From Streptomyces canus (lineage in GTDB: Bacteria > Actinomycetota > Actinomycetes > Streptomycetales > Streptomycetaceae): a stretch of 64,000 nt of DNA. Position numbers and translations under genes: made by a program. The stretch is from assembly GCF_001514145.1 (NCBI RefSeq), contig NZ_KQ948660.1, positions 248,001 to 312,000 on the forward strand, given 5' to 3'. This document shows, in pieces, positions 16,628-24,323 of the stretch. Every line of letters begins with the position of its first letter. Position 1 is the first letter of the stretch. A model generated the notes under the pieces. That model was not told where the DNA came from, did no database searches, and saw only the letters and a program-made list of their open reading frames with translations.

Positions 16628-16660
16628 GTACGTGCGGGGCGTCCCCTTCCCCGTACGTAC
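16628..16660. terminator. Hairpin between convergent MarR and MFS genes
   Basis: GTACGTGCGGGG (16628-16639) pairs with CCCCGTACGTAC (16649-16660), 11 of 12 positions, 9-nt loop. Location between two convergent stops suggests a shared terminator. Confidence 0.6.
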
Positions 16661-16695
16661 GTGGTTCTCGAAGGGGTACGACCGACCGGTCGCCG

Positions 16696-18237
16696 TCAGT
16701 GGGCGACGACCGGGATCGCCAGCTCCTCCTCGGCGCCCTCTCCGGACCCGGCCACGGTGGCCGTGTCCGTCCGGCCGGCGTTGACGAGGGTCACGACGAT
16801 CACCGCGGCGAGCACCAGCATGCCGACGGCGAACCAGATCGCGTTGGTGTAGCCGTGCACCTGGCCCTCCAGCGTCACCAGCTGCTGCTGCGACCGGGAG
16901 GTCGCGGAGCCGATGTGGTCGGCGATGTAGGAGGTCGTGGCCGAGGCGGCGATCGTGTTCAGCAGGGCCGTACCGATCGCGCCGCCGACCTGCTGCGAGG
17001 TGTTGACCATCGCGGAGGCGACACCGGCGTCCCGGGGCTCGACGCCCAGGGTGGCCAGGGACATGGCGGGCATGAACGCCGTACCCATGCCGAGGCCGAG
17101 CAGCAGCATCGCCGGCAGGATGATCGAGGCGTACGACGAGCCGATCTCCAGCTGGGTCATGAGGAGCATGCCGACCGCGGCGACCAGGAAGCCGGGGCCC
17201 ATCAGCAGCCGCGCCGGGACGCGGGTCATCAGGCGGGCACCGATCTGGGTCGAGCCGACCATCATGCCGACGATCATCGGCATGAAGGCGAAGCCGGTCT
17301 TGATCGGCGTGAAGCCCTTCACGATCTGGAGGTAGTAGGTGAGGAACAGGAAGGTGCCGAACATCGCGATGATCGCGATACCGAGCGAGAGGTAGATCCC
17401 GCCGCGGTTGCGGTCGGTGATGACGCGCAGCGGCAGCAGCGGGGCCTTGGTACGGGCCTCGGTGACGACGAACGCGATCAGCAGGACTGCGGAGGCGACG
17501 AACATGCCCACGGTCATGGAGTCGCCCCAGCCGTCGGACTCGGCGCGGGTGAAGCCGTAGACCAGCGCGACCAGGCCCAGGGTGGACAGCAGGACGCCGG
17601 GGATGTCGAGCGGGTTGCGGTTGCGGCCGCCCTCGGGCTCACGGATGACGAAGTACGCGCCGAGCGCGGCCACGATCGCGAACGGGATGTTCACGAAGAA
17701 GGTCCAGCGCCAGTCCATGTACTCGGTCAGCACACCGCCGAGGATGAAGCCCACGGCGCCGCCGCCACCGGCGATCGCGCCGTAGATACCGAAGGCCTTG
17801 GCGCGCTCCTTGGCGTCCGTGAACATCACGGCGAGCAGGGAGAGCGCGGCGGGCGCGAGCAGCGCGCCGAAGACGCCCTGGAGGGCACGGGCGCCGAACA
17901 TCATGGCGCCGCTGGTGGCCGCGCCGCCCAGTGCGGAGGCCAGCGCGAAGCCGATCAGGCCGACCACGAAGGCGTTCTTGCGGCCCCACAGGTCGGCTAT
18001 GCGGCCGCCGAAGAGCAGGAGGCCGCCGAAGGCGAGGGCGTAGGCCGTGACGACCCACTGACGGTTGCCGTCGGAGATGCCCAGGTCGGCCTGGGCGGAC
18101 GGCAGGGCGATGTTCACGATGGTGGCGTCGAGGACGACCATCAGCTGGGCGAGCGCGATGAAGACGAGCGCTTTCCAGCGGTTGGCGTCACCGGACGTGG
18201 CCGGTGCGCCGGGGGCCTTTGCGGCTGTGTCAGACAT
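16696..18237 (-). CDS. MFS drug exporter, DHA2 (EmrB/QacA-type)
   Basis: The 513-residue 14-TM proton antiporter starts at ATG 18237 (MSDTAAKAPG); a GTG 12 bases upstream is a less likely alternative. TM1 carries VVLDATIVNIALPSA, motif A is GGRIADLWGRKNAFV and motif C is GGAVGFILGGVL, all typical of EmrB/QacA exporters of amphipathic drugs. A TetR-type regulator lies immediately upstream on the same strand, with 132 bp between containing a short palindrome. The pair looks like a self-contained inducible efflux unit. Confidence 0.92.
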   Translation of the reverse strand: MSDTAAKAPGAPATSGDANRWKALVFIALAQLMVVLDATIVNIALPSAQADLGISDGNRQWVVTAYALAFGGLLLFGGRIADLWGRKNAFVVGLIGFALASALGGAATSGAMMFGARALQGVFGALLAPAALSLLAVMFTDAKERAKAFGIYGAIAGGGGAVGFILGGVLTEYMDWRWTFFVNIPFAIVAALGAYFVIREPEGGRNRNPLDIPGVLLSTLGLVALVYGFTRAESDGWGDSMTVGMFVASAVLLIAFVVTEARTKAPLLPLRVITDRNRGGIYLSLGIAIIAMFGTFLFLTYYLQIVKGFTPIKTGFAFMPMIVGMMVGSTQIGARLMTRVPARLLMGPGFLVAAVGMLLMTQLEIGSSYASIILPAMLLLGLGMGTAFMPAMSLATLGVEPRDAGVASAMVNTSQQVGGAIGTALLNTIAASATTSYIADHIGSATSRSQQQLVTLEGQVHGYTNAIWFAVGMLVLAAVIVVTLVNAGRTDTATVAGSGEGAEEELAIPVVAH

Positions 18238-18286
18238 GGGGGTACCCACTCCGGTACTTCGGGACGGAAAAAAGATGTCTTGAGGG

Positions 18287-18297
18287 GACGGTCCGTC
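18287..18297. promoter_or_regulatory. Short palindrome ahead of the efflux gene
   Basis: GACGG-T-CCGTC is a perfect 5-bp inverted repeat about 50 bp upstream of the exporter start; it may bind the adjacent TetR regulator. It does not resemble the larger dyad at 19084-19108, so the two may bind different proteins. Confidence 0.3.
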
Positions 18298-18369
18298 TAC
18301 GGTGACGGCCGGTCGAAAGTCGTTGTTGCTGACTGTTCTCGCGCTCTGAACTAATCGGTGCTCGTCGGA

Positions 18370-19014
18370 TCAGGCCTGGCGGAGGTCCTCCATGGTCAGC
18401 GCCGCACCCGGCAGGTGGGACCGGGCCGGGGCCCGCAGTCCGTCCAGGAACAGCTGAAGGGTGCGGTGCACGAACCCGTCGAGGGTGAGGCAGCCGGTGC
18501 CGGCCGGGGGCCGGGACAGCTGGGCCACGGCGACCAGCAGGTCACCGACGCTCACGTCGCCGCGCAGCTGACCGGCCACCCTGGCCCGGTCCATGAGCTG
18601 CTCGACGAGCTGCTCGATGCGTACGCGTGCGGCCACCAGGTCGGGGTGGTACTGGTCGAAGGCGCCCTGGATCATCGGGCACAGTGCGGTGATCCGCTCG
18701 TCGGCGGCGGTGTGCACGAAGCGCTCCAGCGCGCCGAAGGCGTCCCCCGTTGCCGCGAGCGCGAGCTCGGCCGCCTCCGCCGTCCGGTCGAGGACGGAGC
18801 AGACGACCTCACGGACGAGCGCGTCGCGGTCGGGGAAGTTGCGGTACACCGTGGCGTTGCCCACGCCGGCCCGGCGGGCGATCTCGTCGAGCGGCACGTC
18901 AGGGCCGAACTCGGTGAACATCTCGCTGGCGGCGGTGACGATCCGCTCGCGGTTGCGCAGGGCGTCGGCGCGGGGCCGGGGCGCCTTGCGCTGCGCGGTC
19001 GTCGTGGCGGTCAC
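18370..19014 (-). CDS. TetR-family regulator of the adjacent exporter
   Basis: The 214-residue protein starts at GTG 19014, eight bases after GAGGGGAG; the in-frame extension up to 19080 reads into the promoter. The HTH lies at about residues 20-65 (RERIVTAASEMFTEFG then DEIARRAGVGNATVYRNFPDR), followed by an all-helical ligand domain. Being first in the leftward pair with the exporter, it is its probable repressor. An excellent dyad (19084-19108) sits 70 bp upstream. Confidence 0.9.
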   Translation of the reverse strand: MTATTTAQRKAPRPRADALRNRERIVTAASEMFTEFGPDVPLDEIARRAGVGNATVYRNFPDRDALVREVVCSVLDRTAEAAELALAATGDAFGALERFVHTAADERITALCPMIQGAFDQYHPDLVAARVRIEQLVEQLMDRARVAGQLRGDVSVGDLLVAVAQLSRPPAGTGCLTLDGFVHRTLQLFLDGLRAPARSHLPGAALTMEDLRQA

Positions 19015-19083
19015 GGTGCGCTCCCCTCGGGGTCTGGTTTCGCGATCCGGGGATTCGGTCCCCGTTTCGCTCGGACACACGTC

Positions 19084-19108
19084 TAAACGGGGAGACGCTC
19101 CCCGGTTA
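19084..19108. promoter_or_regulatory. TetR-type operator, 25-bp dyad
   Basis: TAAACGGGGAG (19084-19094), ACG, CTCCCCGGTTA (19098-19108): arms match at 10 of 11 positions around a 3-bp centre. Its location upstream of the TetR gene suggests autoregulation. Confidence 0.65.
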
Positions 19109-19132
19109 TTTCGGGTTGAGAAGAAATTATGT

Positions 19133-19148
19133 TGTGACCTGAGTCACA
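19133..19148. promoter_or_regulatory. Crp-type site TGTGA-N6-TCACA
   Basis: TGTGACCTGAGTCACA is an exact match to the classical Crp core and a perfect palindrome. It lies 120 bp upstream of the M6 protease start and 119 bp from the TetR start, so either could be the target. Confidence 0.6.
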
Positions 19149-19267
19149 GATCTGGTGGTACCCACGTTCGGTCTCCTCCAGCGCGCGTCGGCCCCTCCCC
19201 CGGCAGAGGGTGATCGAGAAGGTGCAGCCTTCCGACCAGCGGCTGCCGCGCTCCGAAGGGTGCCCGC

Positions 19268-20545
19268 ATGCCGTGGACCAGTCGTCGCATACGCCCGCGC
19301 CGTGTCGCCGCCCTCGTGTTCGTGACCGCGTTGACCCTCGCGGTCAGCACCTCGGCCGGCACCGAGCGCCTCGCTCCGGGTGCCACGACCGCCGGTCCGA
19401 TCGCCGTGGCCCGCTCCGACGCCCACGGCGCCTGTCTGATCAGCGGCGGTCCGGCGGTCCAGATGTCCGAGGGCCTGCCCACGCCCGGCGGCTACTCCCG
19501 CTCCACCGGCACCGTCCGCGCCCTCACCCTGATGATCGACTTCTCCGACGCCCCCGGCTCCGGGCCCGCGCTCGACCGGTTCCGCGAGTTCTTCCCGAAG
19601 ACCCAGGACTGGTTCCGCACCAGTTCCTACGGCCGTCTCGACTACCGTCCCGAGGCCCCGATCACCGACTGGCTGCGCATGCCGAAGTCCTTCCGGGCCT
19701 ACGGCATAGAGCGCGGCGCCCCCTTCGACCCGGGCTACCGCCGACTGGTCCAGGACATCGTGACCGCCGCCGATCCCCAGGTGGACTTCCGGTCCTACGA
19801 CTTCCTGAACGTGCTGGTGACCCCGAACGCCGGTCCCTCCGCCCTCGACACGGTCCTGTCGGTGAGCTTCGCCGGCAACCCCGACGCCCCGGTCGCCGAC
19901 GGCGTCCCGGTCGCCAACGCCTCCTTCGTCTACTCCCGCCAGGACGACGGCTCGGGCTCCTACGCGCAGACCGGTTACCGGGTCCTGCCCCACGAGAACG
20001 GCCATGTCTTCGGCCTGCCCGACCTCTACACCCAGGCGGGCGGAAGCGCGGTCGGCCACTGGGACATCATGAGCGAGGACTGGGGCGCCAACAACGACCT
20101 CCTCGGCTGGCACAAGTGGAAGCTGGGCTGGCTGGACGCGGCACAGGTCAACTGCGTGGCGGCGCGCGGGACTTCGGAGTACACCCTGACCCCGCTGGCC
20201 CGGGCCGGTGTCGGCACCAAACTCCTCTTCGTCCCCCTCGGCAGCCGCACCGGCTACGCGGTCGAGCTCCGCACCCGCGAGGGCAACGACGAGACGGTGT
20301 GCCGGCCGGGGGTCCTCGTCTACAAGGTCGACGCGGACGTGGACACCGGGCGGGGCCCGGTGCGGGTGTACGACTCGCGGCGCAACAGCGGGGGGTGCAC
20401 GCGGAGCCCCAACGTCCACGCGGAACTCTCGGACGCGTCGTTCACGGTCGGCGAGGAGTTCCGGGATCCGGGCCAGGGGGTCCGGGTGCGGGTGGTGGGG
20501 GCGGACGGGGACGGCGCCTACCGGGTACGGGTCACGCGGGAGTAG
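19268..20545 (+). CDS. Secreted M6-family (immune inhibitor A-like) metalloprotease
   Basis: The 425-residue protein begins with a Sec-type signal (basic MPWTSRRIRPRR, hydrophobic VAALVFVTALTLAV). The catalytic domain carries H242-E-N-G-H246 followed by VFGLPDLY, the M6 zinc-binding signature with the extended Asp, and the downstream GHWDIMSEDWG holding the Met-turn. A C-terminal beta-rich region (about 300-425) probably aids secretion or binding. It should degrade extracellular protein. No propeptide cleavage motif is obvious. A Crp-type palindrome lies upstream, and IclR-type gene follows 97 bp later. Confidence 0.88.
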   Translation: MPWTSRRIRPRRVAALVFVTALTLAVSTSAGTERLAPGATTAGPIAVARSDAHGACLISGGPAVQMSEGLPTPGGYSRSTGTVRALTLMIDFSDAPGSGPALDRFREFFPKTQDWFRTSSYGRLDYRPEAPITDWLRMPKSFRAYGIERGAPFDPGYRRLVQDIVTAADPQVDFRSYDFLNVLVTPNAGPSALDTVLSVSFAGNPDAPVADGVPVANASFVYSRQDDGSGSYAQTGYRVLPHENGHVFGLPDLYTQAGGSAVGHWDIMSEDWGANNDLLGWHKWKLGWLDAAQVNCVAARGTSEYTLTPLARAGVGTKLLFVPLGSRTGYAVELRTREGNDETVCRPGVLVYKVDADVDTGRGPVRVYDSRRNSGGCTRSPNVHAELSDASFTVGEEFRDPGQGVRVRVVGADGDGAYRVRVTRE

Positions 20546-20642
20546 GCGCGGGGCGCGGGTGCCGAGTCGGGTGGCCGTGCGCGTGCCGTGACCGGCGTTC
20601 GGATTACCGTAGGCGTCCCGCGACCGCCGTACCGGAGAACCG

Positions 20643-22268
20643 ATGCCCGCTGACACGCCCACATCCCTGCCGGTGCCGGAGTCCGCCGTGCCGGCCGAGG
20701 CGGTCGCGCCGCTGATCCGGGGGGTCGGGGTGCTGCGGGAGCTGACCGAGGCGGGCGGGACGCTGAGCCCGAGCGCTCTGGAGCGGGCGACGGGCCTGGC
20801 GCGTTCCACGGTCGACCGCGTCACGTCCACGCTGGCCCGCATGGGATACGTCCGCCTGGACGGCCGGGACGCGGTGATCACCCCCCGGCTCATGGAACTC
20901 GGCAACGCCTATCTTGCCGCCCTGCGCCTGCCCGCTCTGCTGTCGGGGCGGGCCGACGCCCTGGCCGACGAGCTGGACGAGTCGGTGTCGCTGGCGGTCG
21001 CCGACCGCGACGGCATCCGGTTCATCCACCAGGCCACCCGCCGCCGCGCGATGTCCCTGAGCTTCCGCATCGGGGACCTGCTCCCCGCCGAACGCACCGC
21101 GCCGGGGCCCCTGTTCGCGTCCGAGTGGACCGAAGCCGACTGGCGGGCCTGGCGCGAGCGCCGGGCGGCGGACCCGGAGGACCGGGGCTTTCCCGCCGTC
21201 CCGCCCCGGGAACTCCCGGCCGGGGAAGGGGAGTTCGAGGCGAAGGCGGCACAGGCGGGAAGGGACGGCTGGGCGCTGGACGACCAGTTGATCGAGCCGG
21301 GGCTGGTGGCGGTCTCCGTCCCCGTACGGGACCCGCGCACGGCCCGGATCGCCTGCGTGGCGAACGTCGTGAGCCACACCAGCCGCCACACCGCGGCGGA
21401 CCTGCGCGAGACCCTGCTGCCGCGGCTGCGGGCGACGGTGGCGGAGATGGAACGCGAACTGGCGGCCGCCCCGGACCCGGACCCGGGCGCGCCGACCTCG
21501 GGATCGGCCACGTGGATCGGTGCGGCCAAGAACGAACTGGGCCGGGAGTTCATCGAGTCCCTGGCGCGCGGTCTGACGGTCCTGACGGCGTTCGGCGAGG
21601 GCAGGGCCGCGCTGACGCTGACGGACGTGGCACGGGCGACCGGCCTGGCCAGGGCGACGGCCCGCCGGGCCCTGATCACCTACGAACACCTGGGCCTGGT
21701 CCGCCAGCAGCCGGAGTCCCGCACCTTCGGCCTCACCCCCCGGGTCCTGTCCCTGGGCTTCCCACCCCTGTCCCGTGCGACCCTCCCGCGCATCGCGGCC
21801 CCGCACCTGGCCGACCTCGCGGCACGGGTGAGGGAGTCGACGGCCCTGGCGGTCCTGGTGCAGCCGGGATCGGGCGAGGGGGCGGAGATCCAGTACACGG
21901 CGACGGCCGTGTCCCCCCGGATCATGGGCGTGGACATCAGGACCGGCACCCGTCTGCCGGCCTCGGCGACCTCCCTGGGCCGGGTCCTGCTGGCCGACAC
22001 GGAGGGCTCCGCCGACTTCGACGGCGTCCGCATCCAGGGATACGCCCTGCTGGACGAAGACTGGGAGAACGGGCTTCGCACCCTCGCAGTCCCCGTCCGC
22101 GACCGTACGGGCCGGGTGGTCGCCGCCGTGAACGTCGCCCTGCACGCGGCGGGCCGCACGGCCGAGGAATGCGTGGCGGACATCCTCCCGGAGCTGCGTC
22201 TCACGGCGAGCCGCCTGGAGACCGAACTCCACGCGGCGAGCCGCTTCACCCGGGTCCCCCTGCTCTGA
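20643..22268 (+). CDS. Double-length IclR-family regulator (two HTH-IclR units fused)
   Basis: Most IclR regulators are ~250 residues; this one has 541 and contains two complete units. Unit one has an HTH at ~25-80 (LSPSALERATGLARSTVDRVTSTLARMGYV) and an effector domain to ~265. Unit two has an HTH at ~305-365 (LTLTDVARATGLARATARRALITYEHLGLV) and an effector domain to the end. The second unit resembles PcaR/PobR-type regulators of aromatic acid catabolism. Such tandem IclR proteins occur in actinobacteria, but no aromatic genes are nearby. It converges on the TetR gene with an 11-bp gap. Confidence 0.88.
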   Translation: MPADTPTSLPVPESAVPAEAVAPLIRGVGVLRELTEAGGTLSPSALERATGLARSTVDRVTSTLARMGYVRLDGRDAVITPRLMELGNAYLAALRLPALLSGRADALADELDESVSLAVADRDGIRFIHQATRRRAMSLSFRIGDLLPAERTAPGPLFASEWTEADWRAWRERRAADPEDRGFPAVPPRELPAGEGEFEAKAAQAGRDGWALDDQLIEPGLVAVSVPVRDPRTARIACVANVVSHTSRHTAADLRETLLPRLRATVAEMERELAAAPDPDPGAPTSGSATWIGAAKNELGREFIESLARGLTVLTAFGEGRAALTLTDVARATGLARATARRALITYEHLGLVRQQPESRTFGLTPRVLSLGFPPLSRATLPRIAAPHLADLAARVRESTALAVLVQPGSGEGAEIQYTATAVSPRIMGVDIRTGTRLPASATSLGRVLLADTEGSADFDGVRIQGYALLDEDWENGLRTLAVPVRDRTGRVVAAVNVALHAAGRTAEECVADILPELRLTASRLETELHAASRFTRVPLL

Positions 22269-22279
22269 CGCCCCCGAGG

Positions 22280-22975
22280 TCAGCTGCTCTTGCCCGAGGG
22301 CGGTGCGGAGGTGCCCTGCCCGGCGCGGAGCATGGCCTTGTAGAGGGGTTCGTGCCCGGGTGAGGCGGGCAGGGGGCCGCGCGCCGGGGCCTCGAGGGAC
22401 TGGATGATCAGGGCGACGACGCGTCGCCAGGCGTCCGGGGCGGCGTCGCCGGTGGCGTTGACGACGCCGGCGTTGGCCATGTGGATCAGCACCAGGTCCG
22501 AGGGGTCGAAGTCCTCGCGCAGGCGGCCGGTGGCCTTGGCGCGGTCGATGAGGACCAGCATGGCCTCGTACGCACGGTTGCGGCGCTCCTCCAGGACCTT
22601 GGCGGTGGGGAAGGTCATGGTCAGGACGTCGGCGAAGCCGTTGTCGGCGGCCTGCATCGCGCAGGCGGTCTCGATGTACCCGACGAAGCCGTTCCAGGGG
22701 TCGGGGTCCTCCAGGGCGACGGTGACCACGTCGACGTAGGCACTCATGCGGTCGGAGAAGACGGCGTCGACCAGCTCCTCCTTCGTGGGGAAGCGGCGGA
22801 ACATGGTCGCGATTCCCACGCCCGCCTCGCGGGCCACCGAAGCCATGGACGCGTTCAGCCCGTCACGCGCGAAGACCGTGCGGGCGGCGGCGATGATCCG
22901 CTCCCGGTTGCGCTCGGCGTCACTGCGCAGCGGCTGAGCGGCGGGGCCTTCGGAGTGCTGGGCGCCAGGGGTCAT
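22280..22975 (-). CDS. TetR-family transcriptional regulator
   Basis: A 231-residue regulator with HTH at about residues 20-65 (RERIIAAARTVFARDG, VAREAGVGIATMFRRFPTKEELVDAVF). The C-terminal domain is helical and of the kind seen in SACE_7040/TetR_C33-like proteins. The ATG at 22975 or the GTG at 22984 could be used; neither has a clear ribosome binding site. The same-strand SDR gene ends 64 bp upstream, so the SDR and regulator may be co-transcribed or the regulator may control the SDR. Confidence 0.88.
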   Translation of the reverse strand: MTPGAQHSEGPAAQPLRSDAERNRERIIAAARTVFARDGLNASMASVAREAGVGIATMFRRFPTKEELVDAVFSDRMSAYVDVVTVALEDPDPWNGFVGYIETACAMQAADNGFADVLTMTFPTAKVLEERRNRAYEAMLVLIDRAKATGRLREDFDPSDLVLIHMANAGVVNATGDAAPDAWRRVVALIIQSLEAPARGPLPASPGHEPLYKAMLRAGQGTSAPPSGKSS

Positions 22976-23039
22976 ACCGGCCACTTTAGCAATCGGATTA
23001 ACCTATCCATTTTGGGCGTTACGCCGCTCCCCACTCGCG

Positions 23040-23753
23040 TCAGTCGAGCGGAACGCCTGTGTGGCTCTCCAGGAACCGGATGAGGCGGGCCTGGAACTCC
23101 TCGTCCCGCGCCGCCGGGTGCGGTGTCTGCGTCCGGCGGTGGTGCCAGTAGCCGCCGGTGCGCGGGGTCACGTCGTCGTGCGTGGCGAGCCACACCTGGG
23201 TCCGGTGCCCTTCGGTCAGATCGTCCGGTGCGCCGGCGCCGCCCATCCGCGTGGGCACCCACCCGGGGTCGACCGCGTGGCTCGTGGTGCCCTCCCACCG
23301 GGACGCGAAAGCGAGCGCGAGGGTGGTGACCCACAGCTTGCTGTCGCTGTAGGACGCGGAACCGGCGGCCAGCCCTCGTAGATCGGTGGAGCCGCTGCGG
23401 TGCATGGAGCTGCTGAGGTGGACGAGCCTGGCCGGCTTGGCCATCAGGGCCGTCAGCAGGTAGGGCGCGACCGTGTTGACCGTGCCCGCGTCACGGGTGT
23501 TCATGGTGCCGGCGTTGTGGATGACGGTGTCGAAGCGGCCGAACGCGCCGGCCTGCCGGGCGACGTCGCGGATCTCGTCGAGATCGGCGAGGTCACCCGT
23601 GACGACGCCCTTCCACCGGCCGGTGTCCTCCCCGTCGGCGAGCCGGGCCGGGTTGCGGACGTGGACGACCACGTCGTGCCCGTCGTCGGCCAACGCGTTC
23701 GCCGTGTCGCGCCCCAGCCCGGCGGCTGCGCCCGTCACCAGGATCAGTGCCAT
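23040..23753 (-). CDS. Short-chain dehydrogenase/reductase
   Basis: The 237-residue enzyme starts at ATG 23753 (MALILVTGAAAGLG). The NAD(P)-binding TGAAAGLG (residues 7-14), the HNAG motif near 86 and catalytic Y-S-D-S-K near 140 are present, with SSSMH supplying the catalytic Ser. Its spacing resembles the atypical SDRs of the WWOX/retinol-dehydrogenase branch rather than FabG. Substrate unknown. It precedes the TetR gene on the same strand. Confidence 0.88.
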   Translation of the reverse strand: MALILVTGAAAGLGRDTANALADDGHDVVVHVRNPARLADGEDTGRWKGVVTGDLADLDEIRDVARQAGAFGRFDTVIHNAGTMNTRDAGTVNTVAPYLLTALMAKPARLVHLSSSMHRSGSTDLRGLAAGSASYSDSKLWVTTLALAFASRWEGTTSHAVDPGWVPTRMGGAGAPDDLTEGHRTQVWLATHDDVTPRTGGYWHHRRTQTPHPAARDEEFQARLIRFLESHTGVPLD

Positions 23754-24086
23754 GTCAGAGGTACTACCCGTTGCCCGGACAGTCATTGCTCTGCCGTAGG
23801 CCGTTCAGTACCAGGGCTTCGCCGCCGGCGGGATGTTCTGCCCACTCGGCTGTACGGCACCCCACCGACCGCACCACCCTCCTCCGCCCCGCCGCAGCAC
23901 CATCACCCGTCCGAGCGCCGATCCGGTATCGTGTGGATCGAGCGCCCTGGCGGGCGCTGCGGCGTGCGATGCGGGCTCTGTCCGCCTCTTCGCCTCAGCG
24001 GTCTGCCCCAGGTCACTCAGGGCTTGACCGAGGGACCTGGCCGCGACCCGTACACCGAGTTCCGCCCAAGGTTTCGCACAAGCCCC
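23754..24086. other. Intergenic stretch before tRNA-Arg, no gene seen
   Basis: These 333 bases hold the SDR promoter and the tRNA promoter. A TTGACC at about 24024-24029 could be a -35 element, but a matching -10 at normal spacing is not evident. No repeat or hairpin of note is seen. Confidence 0.4.
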
Positions 24087-24159
24087 GCCTTCGTAGCTCA
24101 GGGGATAGAGCACGGCTCTCCTAAAGCCGGTGTCGCAGGTTCGAATCCTGCCGGGGGCA
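24087..24159 (+). tRNA. tRNA-Arg (anticodon CCT)
   Basis: All arms fold: acceptor GCCTTCG/CGGGGGC with two adjacent G-U pairs, D-arm AGCTCAGGGGATAGAGC, anticodon stem CGGCT/AGCCG with loop CTCCTAA giving anticodon CCT, and T-arm GCAGG-TTCGAAT-CCTGC. CCA is not encoded. It reads AGG codons. tRNA 3' ends are common integration sites, but no second copy of the 3' end is seen in the window. Confidence 0.95.
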
Positions 24160-24323
24160 CAGAGAAGCACCTGACCAGAGCCCCTTCCGCCCGTCGGACG
24201 GGAGGGCCTCGTACGCACTCACACATGCGACTCCGGGCATGAGCTTCTACCTCAGTCCGCCGACCGGTCGACCCCAGGGGCGGGTCGCGGGTCGCCCTTC
24301 GAGGCGGCTGGGACGATGCGCGC

